Counted from the first letter of the stretch, positions 1 to 7,769 are shown. The stretch: 64,000 nt of DNA from Kiloniellaceae bacterium (GCA_009377535.1 WHTV01000012.1:1-64000); one strand, 5' to 3'. Notes: a model not told the origin generated them from the sequence alone. Translations and numbers: made by a program.

Positions 1-63
1 TCCGCTACGCTTTTCGGGCTCCTCCTGCCCAGCGGGCTTCCTGACGCGATGACGCCCCGCCAT
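1..63 (-). CDS. possible 5' end of a gene running off the left edge
   Basis: An open minus-strand frame begins with ATG at 63 and runs off the window after 21 codons (MAGRHRVRKPAGQEEPEKR...). It is rich in basic and charged residues, and no family can be recognised. No good ribosome binding site is seen upstream. It would be divergent from thpR, 36 bases away. The call rests only on the open frame and may be wrong. Confidence 0.22.
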   Translation of the reverse strand, partial: MAGRHRVRKPAGQEEPEKRSG

Positions 64-99
64 AGTTTGAGAAGTCCGGGTTAGGCCCAGCACTCTGCC

Positions 100-633
100 A
101 TGCGTCTCTTCGTTGCCCTCTGCCTGCCAGAAACCCTCCGCAGCCGGCTTTGCGGCCTCTGCGCGGGCCTGCCCGGCGCGCGCTGGGTGGCGCCGGAGAA
201 CCTGCATCTAACCCTGCGCTTCATCGGCGAGGTCGACGGCCGCGAGGCCGAGGACATCGACGCTGCGCTTTCCGGCGTCCGCTTTCCGCGCTTTCCGCTT
301 ACCCTCGCCGGCGTCGGCGAGTTCGCCGACGGTCGGCGGTTGCGCTCGATCTGGGTCGGGGTCGAGAACAACGAGATGCTGGAGCGCCTGCAGGTCAAGG
401 TGGAGCACGCGGTGCAGCGCGCCGGCCGGCCGCCGGAACAGCGCAAGTTCAAGCCCCATATCACCTTGGCGCGCTTCAAGTCGCACCCGGGCGGGCGGTT
501 GCAGGACTATTTCGCCGAGCACGCGCTGTTCCGCGGCCCGCCTTTCGAGGTGACCGACTTCACGCTCTATTCCAGCTTTCTTGCCCATGAAGGCGCGATC
601 TATTCGCCCGAAGCCGTCTATCCTCTGGACTGA
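100..633 (+). CDS. thpR: RNA 2',3'-cyclic phosphodiesterase (2H phosphoesterase family)
   Basis: This 177-residue cytosolic protein belongs to the ThpR/LigT branch of the 2H phosphoesterases, which hydrolyse 2',3'-cyclic phosphodiester ends of RNA to 2'-phosphates. Both signature motifs are present at the expected spacing: HLTL at residues 36-39 and HITL at 120-123. The length is normal for the family and the ATG at 100 gives the full N-terminal strand (MRLFVALCLP). It is monocistronic as far as can be seen; the next gene is convergent and ends 17 bases downstream. The family call is secure, the physiological substrate is not known. Confidence 0.9.
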   Translation: MRLFVALCLPETLRSRLCGLCAGLPGARWVAPENLHLTLRFIGEVDGREAEDIDAALSGVRFPRFPLTLAGVGEFADGRRLRSIWVGVENNEMLERLQVKVEHAVQRAGRPPEQRKFKPHITLARFKSHPGGRLQDYFAEHALFRGPPFEVTDFTLYSSFLAHEGAIYSPEAVYPLD

Positions 634-650
634 GGCCCGGGACGGTCGCC

Positions 651-1580
651 TTAAGAGGTGGGCCCCACAGGCGCCGGCACCGGCTGCAGCGGCTTGGGCT
701 TGCGGGTCTCGCGGTGCAGGATATAGAGGCCGCTGGCCACCAGGATGGTGGCGCCGGCCCAGACGTTGGACGAGGGGATCTCCTGCCAGATGACCCAGCC
801 GAGGATGACGCCCCAGATCAGCACCGAGTAGTCGAAGGGCGCGATCACCGCTGCCGGAGCGTGGCGATAGCCTTGGGTGATCAAGGCCATGCCGCCGGTG
901 CCGATGATTCCCATGAAAACGAAGAGACCGGCATCCGGCAGGCTCGGCGTCTGCCATTGCAGCGGCATCATGACCAGGGTCACCGCGACGGCGCCGAGGC
1001 TGGGCCAGAACATGATGGCCGCGGTCGGCATGTCGCGCGTCATGCGGCGGCCGATCAGCATGGCGAGGGCATAGGAGAGCGCGGCGCCGAGCGGCAGCAG
1101 TGCCTCGATGCGGAAGCTTGCAGTGCCCGGCTGCACCACCACCATCACGCCGACGAAGCCGACGAGGACGGCGGCCCAGCGCCGCAGCCCGACCTGCTCG
1201 CCTAGCACCGGCACCGACAGGGCGGTGATGAACAGCGGCGCCGCGAAAGCGATGGCGAAGGCATCGGCCAGCGGCAGGTAGCGCAGGCCGGTGAAGAACA
1301 GGAAGGCGGCACCGAGGTTCACCACGGTGCGCAGCACCAGCAGGCCGGGGCGCCTGGGCTTCAGGCAGGCGAGGCCGGCGCCGCTGAGCAGCACGAAGGC
1401 GAGGATGGCCAGTGCGCCGATCCCGTTACGCGCCAGGATCACCTGGCTGATGGCATAGCCGGCGCCGAGGAACTTGGCGCAGGCATCCATCACCGCCATG
1501 CCGAAGAGGCCGACCAGGGCGCAGCCGATGCCGAAGCCGATCCGCTCCTCGGCGGCGCTGCCCATGGTGGTCCCAGTCAT
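651..1580 (-). CDS. DMT-superfamily (EamA) transporter
   Basis: The 309-residue protein is an integral membrane carrier of the drug/metabolite transporter superfamily. It shows about ten hydrophobic segments arranged as two EamA repeats, with a typical loop between the second and third segments. The ATG at 1580 is chosen because it keeps the first helix and removes a long arginine-rich out-of-family extension; a second ATG lies 15 bases further in. It begins 8 bases after the stop of the fructosamine-kinase-like gene and so is probably the last gene of a three-gene operon with that gene and the LMW phosphatase. The substrate cannot be read from the sequence. Confidence 0.85.
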   Translation of the reverse strand: MTGTTMGSAAEERIGFGIGCALVGLFGMAVMDACAKFLGAGYAISQVILARNGIGALAILAFVLLSGAGLACLKPRRPGLLVLRTVVNLGAAFLFFTGLRYLPLADAFAIAFAAPLFITALSVPVLGEQVGLRRWAAVLVGFVGVMVVVQPGTASFRIEALLPLGAALSYALAMLIGRRMTRDMPTAAIMFWPSLGAVAVTLVMMPLQWQTPSLPDAGLFVFMGIIGTGGMALITQGYRHAPAAVIAPFDYSVLIWGVILGWVIWQEIPSSNVWAGATILVASGLYILHRETRKPKPLQPVPAPVGPTS

Positions 1581-1588
1581 CCCTTTCT

Positions 1589-2431
1589 CTAACCGTAGCG
1601 GGTGAGAATGTCCTGCACCATTTGCGCATAGGGGGGTCCACAGATCTCGGTATGCACCAGCAGGGGGAAGAGGTTGTAGACGTCGCGCCGGCCCTCCGCG
1701 TAGCCGGGCCTGAGCGGCCGCAGCTCCCGATAGCGGCGGTGGAAGGCGGCGCCGAAGGTCGACAGCAGTTCGATGTAGGCGATCTCCACCTCCGGATCGG
1801 CGAAGTAGAGCGCCGGGTCGATGAAGGCGGCGACGCGCTCGGCCGCGAAGAGTACGTTGCCGCTCCACACGTCGCCGTGTACCAGGCCGGGCGCCGGCGG
1901 CTGGTCGATGAAGTCCTCCAGCCGCGTGCAGAAGCCCTCCAGCGCGCGGTGGGTCTCCGCGGGCAGCCGGCCGGACTCACGGGCGATGCGGCCCATCGCC
2001 AGCAGGCGCCGGTCGCGGTAGAAGCCGCACCAGTCCGCGGTCCAGGGGTTGGGCTGTGGCAGGGCGCCGATCACCGTGTCGCGCTCGAAGCCGAAGGCTT
2101 CCGCCGTGATGCCGTGCAGCGCGGCCAGTTGTTCGGCGGCCTCGGCCTCGGCGACGGCGCTGCGGCGGCCGACGTGCTCAACGTAGTCCATCAGCAGCAG
2201 GTCGTCGGCGACGTGGCGGGTGGCCGGCACCGCCAGGGTGCTGTGCCGGGCCAGGTAGTCGAGCATGAAGCCCTCGATCGCGAGGCCGCCCTGACGCGCC
2301 ACCTTGGCGACCAGTGGGGCGCGATCGTCGAAGTCGAGGCGGTAGACCTCGGCAATGCAGCCGCCGAGGAGCGGCGTGGCCGCGCGCGGCGCAGTGCCGT
2401 AGGCTGCCGCCACCGCGTCCTGCCATGCCAT
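1589..2431 (-). CDS. fructosamine/ketosamine-3-kinase family protein
   Basis: The 280-residue protein belongs to the fructosamine-3-kinase family, whose members phosphorylate sugar adducts on lysines (bacterial members mostly ribulosamines and erythrulosamines) so that the adduct falls off. Kinase landmarks are an ATP-binding lysine at 43 (VAKV), the catalytic HGD at 185-187 followed by WSGN (Asn192), and the metal-binding IDPA at 204-207. It starts 4 bases after the stop of the LMW phosphatase gene, indicating one transcript. That neighbour can supply the preceding 5-phosphatase step, which supports a deglycation role over antibiotic phosphorylation. Confidence 0.87.
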   Translation of the reverse strand: MAWQDAVAAAYGTAPRAATPLLGGCIAEVYRLDFDDRAPLVAKVARQGGLAIEGFMLDYLARHSTLAVPATRHVADDLLLMDYVEHVGRRSAVAEAEAAEQLAALHGITAEAFGFERDTVIGALPQPNPWTADWCGFYRDRRLLAMGRIARESGRLPAETHRALEGFCTRLEDFIDQPPAPGLVHGDVWSGNVLFAAERVAAFIDPALYFADPEVEIAYIELLSTFGAAFHRRYRELRPLRPGYAEGRRDVYNLFPLLVHTEICGPPYAQMVQDILTRYG

Positions 2432-2435
2432 GCGG

Positions 2436-2933
2436 CTATTCCTTCGTCAGGAAATGTTCCTGCAGCCTGGCGATCCAGCCGGGCACCGCCGCCTCAATGA
2501 GATCGAGCATCGTCTCGTAGTCGCCGTCGCCGCCGTAGTAGGGATCGGGCAGGTCGGGGCCGGCCTGCGGCAGCACCTCGAGGAAGAGGTGCAGGCGGGC
2601 GCGTGAGTCGACCGGCTGCAAGTCGGTCAGCCGGCCGAAATGGCCGCGATCCATCGCCAGGATGAGGTCAAAATCCGCGAAGTCGGCCGCGTCGACCTGC
2701 CGGGCGCAGAGTGGGGCGAGGTCATAGCCGCGCCGCGCCGCCAGGCGCAGGGCCGGATCGGAGGGCGGCTCGCCGATGTGATAGTCGGCGGTGCCGGCGG
2801 AATCGACCTGCACCAGACGTTCGAGGCCGGCGGCGGCGAGGTGCTCGCGCAGGATCACCTCTGCGCTGGGCGAGCGACAGATGTTGCCAGTGCAGACGGT
2901 CAGAATCTTGAAAATCACGCACCCCCGCGTCAC
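2436..2933 (-). CDS. low molecular weight protein-tyrosine-phosphatase family protein
   Basis: The protein has the N-terminal P-loop of LMW phosphatases, VCTGNICRS, with the nucleophilic cysteine at residue 14 and arginine at 20, and the general-acid DPYY motif near the C-terminus. Its roughly 160-residue length is normal. Both candidate starts are GTG: 2933 as listed, or 2918, which would begin VIFKILTVC and match most homologues better. It is the first gene of an operon with the fructosamine-kinase-like protein. In mammals LMW-PTP-A dephosphorylates protein ribulosamine-5-phosphates, so a deglycation substrate is plausible here; a phosphotyrosine substrate is not excluded. Confidence 0.9.
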   Translation of the reverse strand: MTRGCVIFKILTVCTGNICRSPSAEVILREHLAAAGLERLVQVDSAGTADYHIGEPPSDPALRLAARRGYDLAPLCARQVDAADFADFDLILAMDRGHFGRLTDLQPVDSRARLHLFLEVLPQAGPDLPDPYYGGDGDYETMLDLIEAAVPGWIARLQEHFLTKE

Positions 2934-3042
2934 GTTCTTCTAGGTGTTTCCCAGGGCCGGCTTTCGTCTATCATCGCTCCTCGTGGTACGCAACACGAGG
3001 CCGAAGCACAGCACTTCATAGGATCGGGTCCCTCTTGCGGAA

Positions 3043-3759
3043 ATGAAAAGCCGGCGCATCGTCATTCTGACCGGGGCGGGAATCTCCAAGGAATCGGGCC
3101 TCGACACCTTCCGCGACGCGGACGGTCTCTGGGCGCGCCTGCGCATCGAGGACGTGGCGACGCCGGAGGCCTTTGCGCGTGATCCGGCGCGGGTGCAGGA
3201 CTTCTACAATCACCGGCGCGCGAACCTGCTGTCGACCGCGGTGGCGCCCAACGCGGCGCATCTTGCGCTCGCACGGCTGGAGGCTGAATGGCCCGGCGAA
3301 GTGCTGCTGGTGACCCAGAACATCGATGATCTGCACGAACGCGCCGGCTCGGGCAAGCTCATCCACATGCACGGCGAGTTGCTGAAGGCGCGCTGCCTGG
3401 CCTGCGGCGGGGTCAACGCCTGGCGCGCGCCGATGACCGACGTCAGCCTCTGCCCATCCTGCGGGGCCGAAGGCACGCTGCGCGTCCACGTGGTGTGGTT
3501 CGGCGAGATGCCGCTGGAAATGGATCGCATCTACGAGGCGCTCGGCGCCTGCGACCTCTTCGTCTCCATCGGCACCTCGGGCAACGTCTATCCGGCGGCC
3601 GGCTTCGTTGCCGAGGCGCGGGGCAACGGCCTCGCCCACACGGTGGAGTTGAACCTCGAGTCCTCGGAAGGCCACTCGCTGTTCGACGAGCACCACTACG
3701 GCCCGGCCACCGTCGAGGTGCCGGCTTTCGTCGAACGCATTCTCAGCCGTGGCTGGTAA
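3043..3759 (+). CDS. cobB: Sir2-family NAD-dependent protein deacylase
   Basis: This 238-residue class III-type sirtuin removes acyl groups from lysines using NAD. The NAD-binding GAGISKESG lies at 11-19, TQNIDDLHERAG at 91-102, and catalytic His110 is in HMHG. A complete zinc ribbon is formed by Cys118, Cys121, Cys137 and Cys140. Tyr55 and Arg58 in FYNHRR correspond to the tyrosine/arginine pair that reads acidic acyl chains in E. coli CobB and human SIRT5, so desuccinylation is likely as well as deacetylation. The last 11 bases overlap the next gene, implying translational coupling. Confidence 0.93.
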   Translation: MKSRRIVILTGAGISKESGLDTFRDADGLWARLRIEDVATPEAFARDPARVQDFYNHRRANLLSTAVAPNAAHLALARLEAEWPGEVLLVTQNIDDLHERAGSGKLIHMHGELLKARCLACGGVNAWRAPMTDVSLCPSCGAEGTLRVHVVWFGEMPLEMDRIYEALGACDLFVSIGTSGNVYPAAGFVAEARGNGLAHTVELNLESSEGHSLFDEHHYGPATVEVPAFVERILSRGW

Positions 3760-4357
3760 GGCAAAGAATCCGACGCCGGTGCTGCGGGAGATCCTCGCGG
3801 CGGCACGCGCCTGCCGGGTCTGCGAAGCGCAGTTGCCATTCGGTCCGCGCCCGGTGCTTCGCGCGGCGCCGCAGGCCCGCCTTATGATCATCGGGCAGGC
3901 GCCGGGCACCCGTGTGCATGAGAGTGGCGTACCCTGGGACGACCGCTCGGGCGCGCGCCTGCGCGACTGGCTCAAGATTCCCAGCGAGGTCTTCTACGAC
4001 GAGCGCCGCGTCGCCATCGTGCCGATGGGCTTCTGCTATCCCGGCGTCGACGCCAAGGGCGGCGACAAGCCGCCGCGCCCGGAATGCGCCCCGCTGTGGC
4101 ATCCGCCTGTGCGCGCCGCGCTGCCAAGGATCGAGCTGACCCTGCTGGTCGGCCTCTATGCCCAGGGCCACTACCTCGGCAAGCGCCGCCAGAAGACGCT
4201 GACCGAGACGGTGCGCCACTGGCGCGACTACCTGCCGGATTTCCTGCCGCTGCCGCATCCGAGCTGGCGCAACACCGCCTGGCTGAAGAAAAACCCCTGG
4301 TTCGAAGACGACCTGCTGCCGGAGCTGCGCAAGCGGGTGAAGAAGTTGGTCGGATAG
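3749..4357 (+). CDS. uracil-DNA glycosylase family protein
   Basis: The 202-residue protein has the UDG-superfamily fold signatures: GQAPG at 49-53 for the water-activating loop and HPSWRN at 170-175 for the minor-groove leucine-loop region. Cysteines at 22, 25, 96 and 113 are present, but their spacing is not the classical four-cysteine iron-sulfur arrangement of family 4, so I do not assign a cluster. It overlaps cobB by 11 bases and is convergent with the downstream regulator. The exact base-excision specificity is unknown. Confidence 0.82.
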   Translation: MAGKAKNPTPVLREILAAARACRVCEAQLPFGPRPVLRAAPQARLMIIGQAPGTRVHESGVPWDDRSGARLRDWLKIPSEVFYDERRVAIVPMGFCYPGVDAKGGDKPPRPECAPLWHPPVRAALPRIELTLLVGLYAQGHYLGKRRQKTLTETVRHWRDYLPDFLPLPHPSWRNTAWLKKNPWFEDDLLPELRKRVKKLVG

Positions 4358-4394
4358 CGCGGTCGCCGCCGGAGGTGCACTCCTCCTCTCGCCA

Positions 4395-4416
4395 CCCTCG
4401 GGGCCTGACCCGAGGG
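4395..4416. repeat. palindromic intergenic repeat, CCCTCGGG family, copy 1
   Basis: CCCTCGGG and CCCGAGGG form a perfect 8-bp inverted repeat around GCCTGA. It lies between two convergent genes (stops at 4357 and 4431), where it could end transcription from both sides, although no T-tract follows. The core matches two units at 41500 and 41564, so it is a dispersed repeat and not a gene-specific site. Confidence 0.7.
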
Positions 4417-4430
4417 CTCTTGGACCTTGC

Positions 4431-5081
4431 TCAGTCCTTGCGCGTTACCAGGTAGGCGCAGCGGCGGGCGCCAGCGAGGATGTGGTCGATGCGCCGCACT
4501 TCGTGCTCGCGGCCGAGGGACTTCTGGAAGACCTCGAGCTCCATACTGCAGAGGCTGGTGCAGGCCGCCGCTGCCGAGCACACCGGGCAGTGGTTCTCCA
4601 CGAGCAGATAGCCGCCGTTGGCCTTCTCCACCTCGGCCATGTAGCCCTCCTCCGTGCGGATCTCGGCCAGCGCCTTCAGCTTCTTCGGCAGGCTCGGCTG
4701 GTGGTCGATGCACGCCTTATAGGTGGCGATTTGCTCGCGCGCGCGCAGCCGCAGCAGCTTGTCGAGACCTTCGGCGCCGAAGGCCTGCTTCATGGAGTTG
4801 ATGAGGCCGACGCTGAACTCGGCATGGCCGTCGGGAAAGAAGCGGTCGGCCGCCGGGGTGAGCGCCCAGAGCTTGGCCGGGCGGCCGAGCGGTCGGGCCT
4901 CTGTCTCGTGGGTCACCAGGCCCTCGCCCGAGAGATCGTAGAGATGCTGGCGCACCGCCATGGCCGAGACGCCGAGGCGGCGGGCGAGACTGGCGGCATC
5001 CTGTGGACCATCCTGCTTCAGGCTGTCGATGATGGCGCGACGGCTGCGTTTCTCCGCCGGGATGGCGTTGCGACTATTCAT
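4431..5081 (-). CDS. SufR-like helix-turn-helix regulator with Fe-S cysteine motif
   Basis: The 216-residue protein has an N-terminal winged HTH (about 10-75; LARRLGVSAMAVRQHL as recognition region) and a C-terminal sensor domain of the SufR type. Cys165, Cys178 and Cys208 reproduce the C-x12-C...C iron-sulfur ligand pattern of SufR repressors; Cys168 and Cys174 are extra. The ATG at 5081 is preferred over an upstream TTG at 5117 because the HTH begins right after it. It is divergent from the Rieske gene, and the shared region holds several palindromes, so it probably regulates itself and that gene in response to Fe-S or redox state. It is not next to suf genes, so the SufR name is withheld. 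Confidence 0.82.
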   Translation of the reverse strand: MNSRNAIPAEKRSRRAIIDSLKQDGPQDAASLARRLGVSAMAVRQHLYDLSGEGLVTHETEARPLGRPAKLWALTPAADRFFPDGHAEFSVGLINSMKQAFGAEGLDKLLRLRAREQIATYKACIDHQPSLPKKLKALAEIRTEEGYMAEVEKANGGYLLVENHCPVCSAAAACTSLCSMELEVFQKSLGREHEVRRIDHILAGARRCAYLVTRKD

Positions 5082-5086
5082 GGAAG

Positions 5087-5158
5087 CTTTTGTAAAGTTT
5101 TTCCTTGAGAAAGACAAGGGCCGGGATTAGACTTTTCAAAAGATAATGCTTTCGAAAG
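5087..5158. promoter_or_regulatory. cluster of operator-like palindromes in the divergent promoter region
   Basis: Four inverted repeats sit within 72 bases between the SufR-like regulator and the Rieske gene. CTTTTGTAAAG lies at 5087-5097, CCTTG-N7-CAAGG at 5103-5119, CTTTTCAAAAG at 5132-5142 and CTTTCGAAAG at 5149-5158. Three share a CTTT...AAAG pattern. The second overlaps the predicted -35 element and the third lies just after the -10, which is where a repressor would act. The natural candidate binder is the adjacent regulator. Confidence 0.55.
5105..5133 (+). promoter_or_regulatory. predicted sigma-70 promoter of the Rieske gene
   Basis: TTGAGA at 5105-5110 and TAGACT at 5128-5133 are separated by exactly 17 bases, giving 5/6 and 4/6 matches to the consensus. 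The start codon at 5178 is about 40 bases downstream, with GCGGGAGATC as ribosome binding site. The elements overlap the palindrome cluster. Confidence 0.5.
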
Positions 5159-5177
5159 TCGAAGCGGGAGATCTGCC

Positions 5178-6773
5178 ATGGCCCTGCCCCGGGAAAATCC
5201 CTCCACGCTGCTGCGCGTTGCGCCACTCGAGAAGCTGCTTGAAAAAGGCCGCCACCTGTTCAAGGCAGACGGCAAGCAGATCGCGGTCTTCGCCGGGGAT
5301 GGCGGCGTCTTTGCCTGCAACAACCGCTGCCCACACGAAGGCTATCCCCTGATGGAAGGGTCGCTTACGCAGGACTGCGTGCTGACTTGCAACTGGCACA
5401 ACTGGAAATTCGATCTCGCCAGCGGCGAGACCCTGGTCGGCGGCGACCGCCTGCGCCGCTACCCGGTGGAAATCATCGACGGCGACGTCTGGCTCGACAT
5501 CGCCGATCCGCCGGCCGACGAGGTCGCCGCGGCGGCGCTCGATGCCCTGCGCGATGCTTTTCGACGCCACGAGTACGGCCGCATGGCGCGGGAGATCTCG
5601 CGCCTGCAGAAAGCCGGCGCCGATCCGCTGGAGGCCCTGCGCGGCGCCTTCGCCTGGACGCTCGACCGCTTCGAGTTTGGCGCCACCCATGCTCAGGCCG
5701 GCGCCGCCGACTGGCTGGCGCTGCGCGACGACTACGCGGAGACGGAGGCGGAGCGCCTGGTGCCGCTGGTCGAGGTGGTCGGTCATCTGGCCTGGGACAC
5801 GCTGCGCGAGCCGGCCTATCCCTTCGCCGAAGGCATGCTGGCCTACGAGTCTGCGGCCCTGGTCGCCGCCATCGAGGCGGAGGACGAGGACCGCGCAGTG
5901 CGTCTGCTGCGCGGGGCGCTCTTCGAGGGGCGCAGCTACCGCGAGCTGGAGGAACCGCTGGCCGAGGCGGCGTTGGCGCACTACCAGGACTTCGGCCATG
6001 CGCTCATCTACGTGCTGAAGACCGGTGACCTGATCGACCGCCTCGGGCCGGCGAGCGCCGAGCCGCTGTTGCTGAACCTGGTGCGCTCTCTGGTCTACGC
6101 GACCCGCGAGGACCTGATACCCGAATTCCGCGCCTACGGCCCGGCGCTGGCGGCCTGGGACGGCGCGGGCAAGGAGCCGGTGGCGGCAGAGGATCTGCTC
6201 GCCCTTTCGGTGCCGCAGGTGCTGGCCCGTGTGAACCGCTCGTCGAGCGACCGCCGCGCGCTCTACGACGCGCTCATCGGCGCGGCGAGCTGGCAGTTCC
6301 TGCACTTCGACCTGCGCGTCATGCGTGCCGTCGACAAGCCGGTGTCGCACAACGTGAACTGGCTCGACTTCAGCCACGCGCTCACCTTCGGCAACGCGGT
6401 GCGCCTGCTCTGCGGTCGCTACCCGCGGCTTTGGCCGCAGGGCCTGCTGCAGATCGCCTGCTTCGTCGGGCGCAATGCCGGCTTCGTCGACAAGGCAGTC
6501 GATGAAACTCCGTGGCGGGTGAAGGACGGGGCGGCCTTTCTGGATTCAGCTTTGAAAGGCCTGCTCGACCACGGCCAGCAGGAATACATCGTCTCCATCC
6601 ACTACGTGAAGCTGCTCTCCGCCGTGAAGGCGGAGGTGACGGCCACGCCTGAGGCCCCCTGGGTGCCGGTGCTGCTGGCCGCGCTGAACCGCTTCATGAA
6701 CGCGCCCTTCAAGCGTAAGCACGCCCTGCGCACCGCACGACAGGCGATGGATTTCGTCGCCGCCGAGGGCTGA
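5178..6773 (+). CDS. Rieske [2Fe-2S] protein with large helical C-terminal domain of unknown function
   Basis: The 531-residue protein starts with a Rieske domain (about 10-108). The cluster ligands are Cys51/His53 (CPH) and Cys71/His74 (CNWH). Residues 115-530 form a long, predicted all-helical domain I do not recognise. It contains many histidines (131, 171, 203, 268, 274, 376, 391, 400, 465, 475), including HYQDFGH (268-274) and SHNVNWLDFSH (390-400), spaced as in helical metal or cofactor sites. This suggests a soluble redox enzyme in which the Rieske cluster feeds electrons to the second domain, but no Rieske oxygenase-type 2-His-1-Asp iron motif was identified. Some resemblance to questin-oxidase-like proteins is possible. 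It is transcribed away from a SufR-like regulator. No signal peptide is seen. Confidence 0.75.
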   Translation: MALPRENPSTLLRVAPLEKLLEKGRHLFKADGKQIAVFAGDGGVFACNNRCPHEGYPLMEGSLTQDCVLTCNWHNWKFDLASGETLVGGDRLRRYPVEIIDGDVWLDIADPPADEVAAAALDALRDAFRRHEYGRMAREISRLQKAGADPLEALRGAFAWTLDRFEFGATHAQAGAADWLALRDDYAETEAERLVPLVEVVGHLAWDTLREPAYPFAEGMLAYESAALVAAIEAEDEDRAVRLLRGALFEGRSYRELEEPLAEAALAHYQDFGHALIYVLKTGDLIDRLGPASAEPLLLNLVRSLVYATREDLIPEFRAYGPALAAWDGAGKEPVAAEDLLALSVPQVLARVNRSSSDRRALYDALIGAASWQFLHFDLRVMRAVDKPVSHNVNWLDFSHALTFGNAVRLLCGRYPRLWPQGLLQIACFVGRNAGFVDKAVDETPWRVKDGAAFLDSALKGLLDHGQQEYIVSIHYVKLLSAVKAEVTATPEAPWVPVLLAALNRFMNAPFKRKHALRTARQAMDFVAAEG

Positions 6774-6892
6774 GGACCGCGCCGTGTGCCAGACCCTCTG
6801 CCGCCGCCTCACGCTCAGGATGCTGCTCTTCGGCGTCGATCTGCGGCGCCTGCGCAGCCGCCATCTGCTGGGGCGCGATGCCTGACACGGCA

Positions 6893-6918
6893 ACGGCCCG
6901 CCGGTGAGGGCGGGCCGT
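6893..6918. terminator. terminator-like hairpin between convergent genes
   Basis: ACGGCCCGCC and GGCGGGCCGT form a perfect 10-bp stem around a GGTGAG loop. It lies between the stop of the Rieske gene (6773) and the stop of the convergent metallopeptidase gene (6941). No T-tract follows on either strand, so it is a stem-loop that may block or stabilise rather than a canonical intrinsic terminator. The rest of 6774-6940 shows nothing recognisable. Confidence 0.55.
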
Positions 6919-6940
6919 GTCGGCGCGTGCAGGCATGGCG

Positions 6941-7354
6941 TCAGATGCTGCGCTCGATGCGCTCCATATCGTCGTCGGAGAAGCCGAAGTGGTGGCCGAT
7001 CTCGTGGATCAGCACGTGCTTGACCACCTCGGCCAAGTCCTCGCCGCTGTCGCACCAATAGTCGAGGATCGGCCGCCGGTAGAGGTAGATCATGTCGACA
7101 TCGTCGGGCGTGTCGTAGGTCGACTTCTGCACCAGGTTGACGCCGCGATAGAGGCCCAGCAGGTCGAAGGGCGATTCGCAGTCCATCTCCTCCAGGGTCT
7201 CGTCGTCCGGGAAGTCGAGCACGCGGATGATCACGTCGCCCAGGGCCTGGCGCAGCTCTTCCGGGATCTCGGCATAAGCCTCCCGGGCCAGCGCTTCCAG
7301 GTGCTGGGTCTCAGGCGGAATCGTAAATCGCCCGACGTCGTGCATCTGTGCCAT
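6941..7354 (-). CDS. zincin-like metallopeptidase family protein
   Basis: The 137-residue protein carries a HEIGHHFG zinc motif at about 117-124 followed by an acidic tail (SDDDMERIE), as in the small minimal-zincin family common in Alphaproteobacteria. The N-terminal part is acidic and helical and no signal peptide is present, so it is cytosolic. ATG codons at 7366, 7354 and 7345 are possible; 7354 is preferred because GGGAAC lies at good spacing before it. It is divergent from the pterin dehydratase gene. The target protein or peptide is unknown. Confidence 0.82.
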   Translation of the reverse strand: MAQMHDVGRFTIPPETQHLEALAREAYAEIPEELRQALGDVIIRVLDFPDDETLEEMDCESPFDLLGLYRGVNLVQKSTYDTPDDVDMIYLYRRPILDYWCDSGEDLAEVVKHVLIHEIGHHFGFSDDDMERIERSI

Positions 7355-7468
7355 AACCGTTCCCATTCGCCTTCGTTGGGCTCACCCTAGCCTGCCTTGA
7401 CCGGGAGTCCAAGCACAGTCACCTTCGGTTAACCTTACTTGAGTGACTCGCATTTGGGAGGATGCCTG

Positions 7469-7759
7469 ATGGCGGAAAAGCTAAGCGACGACGCCCGCGC
7501 CAGCCTGTCGGCGGAGCTGCCCGGCTGGGTCCCGGTCGAGGGTCGGGATGCCGTAAAAAAGACATTCAAGTTCAAGTCGTTCAACGAGGCCTGGGGGTTC
7601 ATGTCGCGGGTTGCCCTGGCGGCCGAGAAGCTCAACCACCATCCGGAGTGGTTCAATGTCTACAACCGCGTGGAAATCACCCTGACCACCCACGACTGCG
7701 ACGGCCTGTCCGACCTTGACGTGAAGCTGGCCCAGCGGATCGACAGATTCGCGGGCTGA
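7469..7759 (+). CDS. 4a-hydroxytetrahydrobiopterin dehydratase (pterin-4a-carbinolamine dehydratase)
   Basis: This 96-residue enzyme dehydrates the 4a-carbinolamine formed by pterin-dependent hydroxylases, regenerating quinonoid dihydropterin. The catalytic histidines are at 57, 58 (EKLNHHPEW) and 75 (THD). The ATG at 7469 follows GGGAGG by 7 bases, which decides it over an upstream TTG at 7439. No phenylalanine hydroxylase gene is in the window, so the partner enzyme is elsewhere, or the protein serves in molybdopterin metabolism as proposed for some bacterial homologues. Confidence 0.92.
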   Translation: MAEKLSDDARASLSAELPGWVPVEGRDAVKKTFKFKSFNEAWGFMSRVALAAEKLNHHPEWFNVYNRVEITLTTHDCDGLSDLDVKLAQRIDRFAG

Positions 7760-7769
7760 GAAGACCGGA

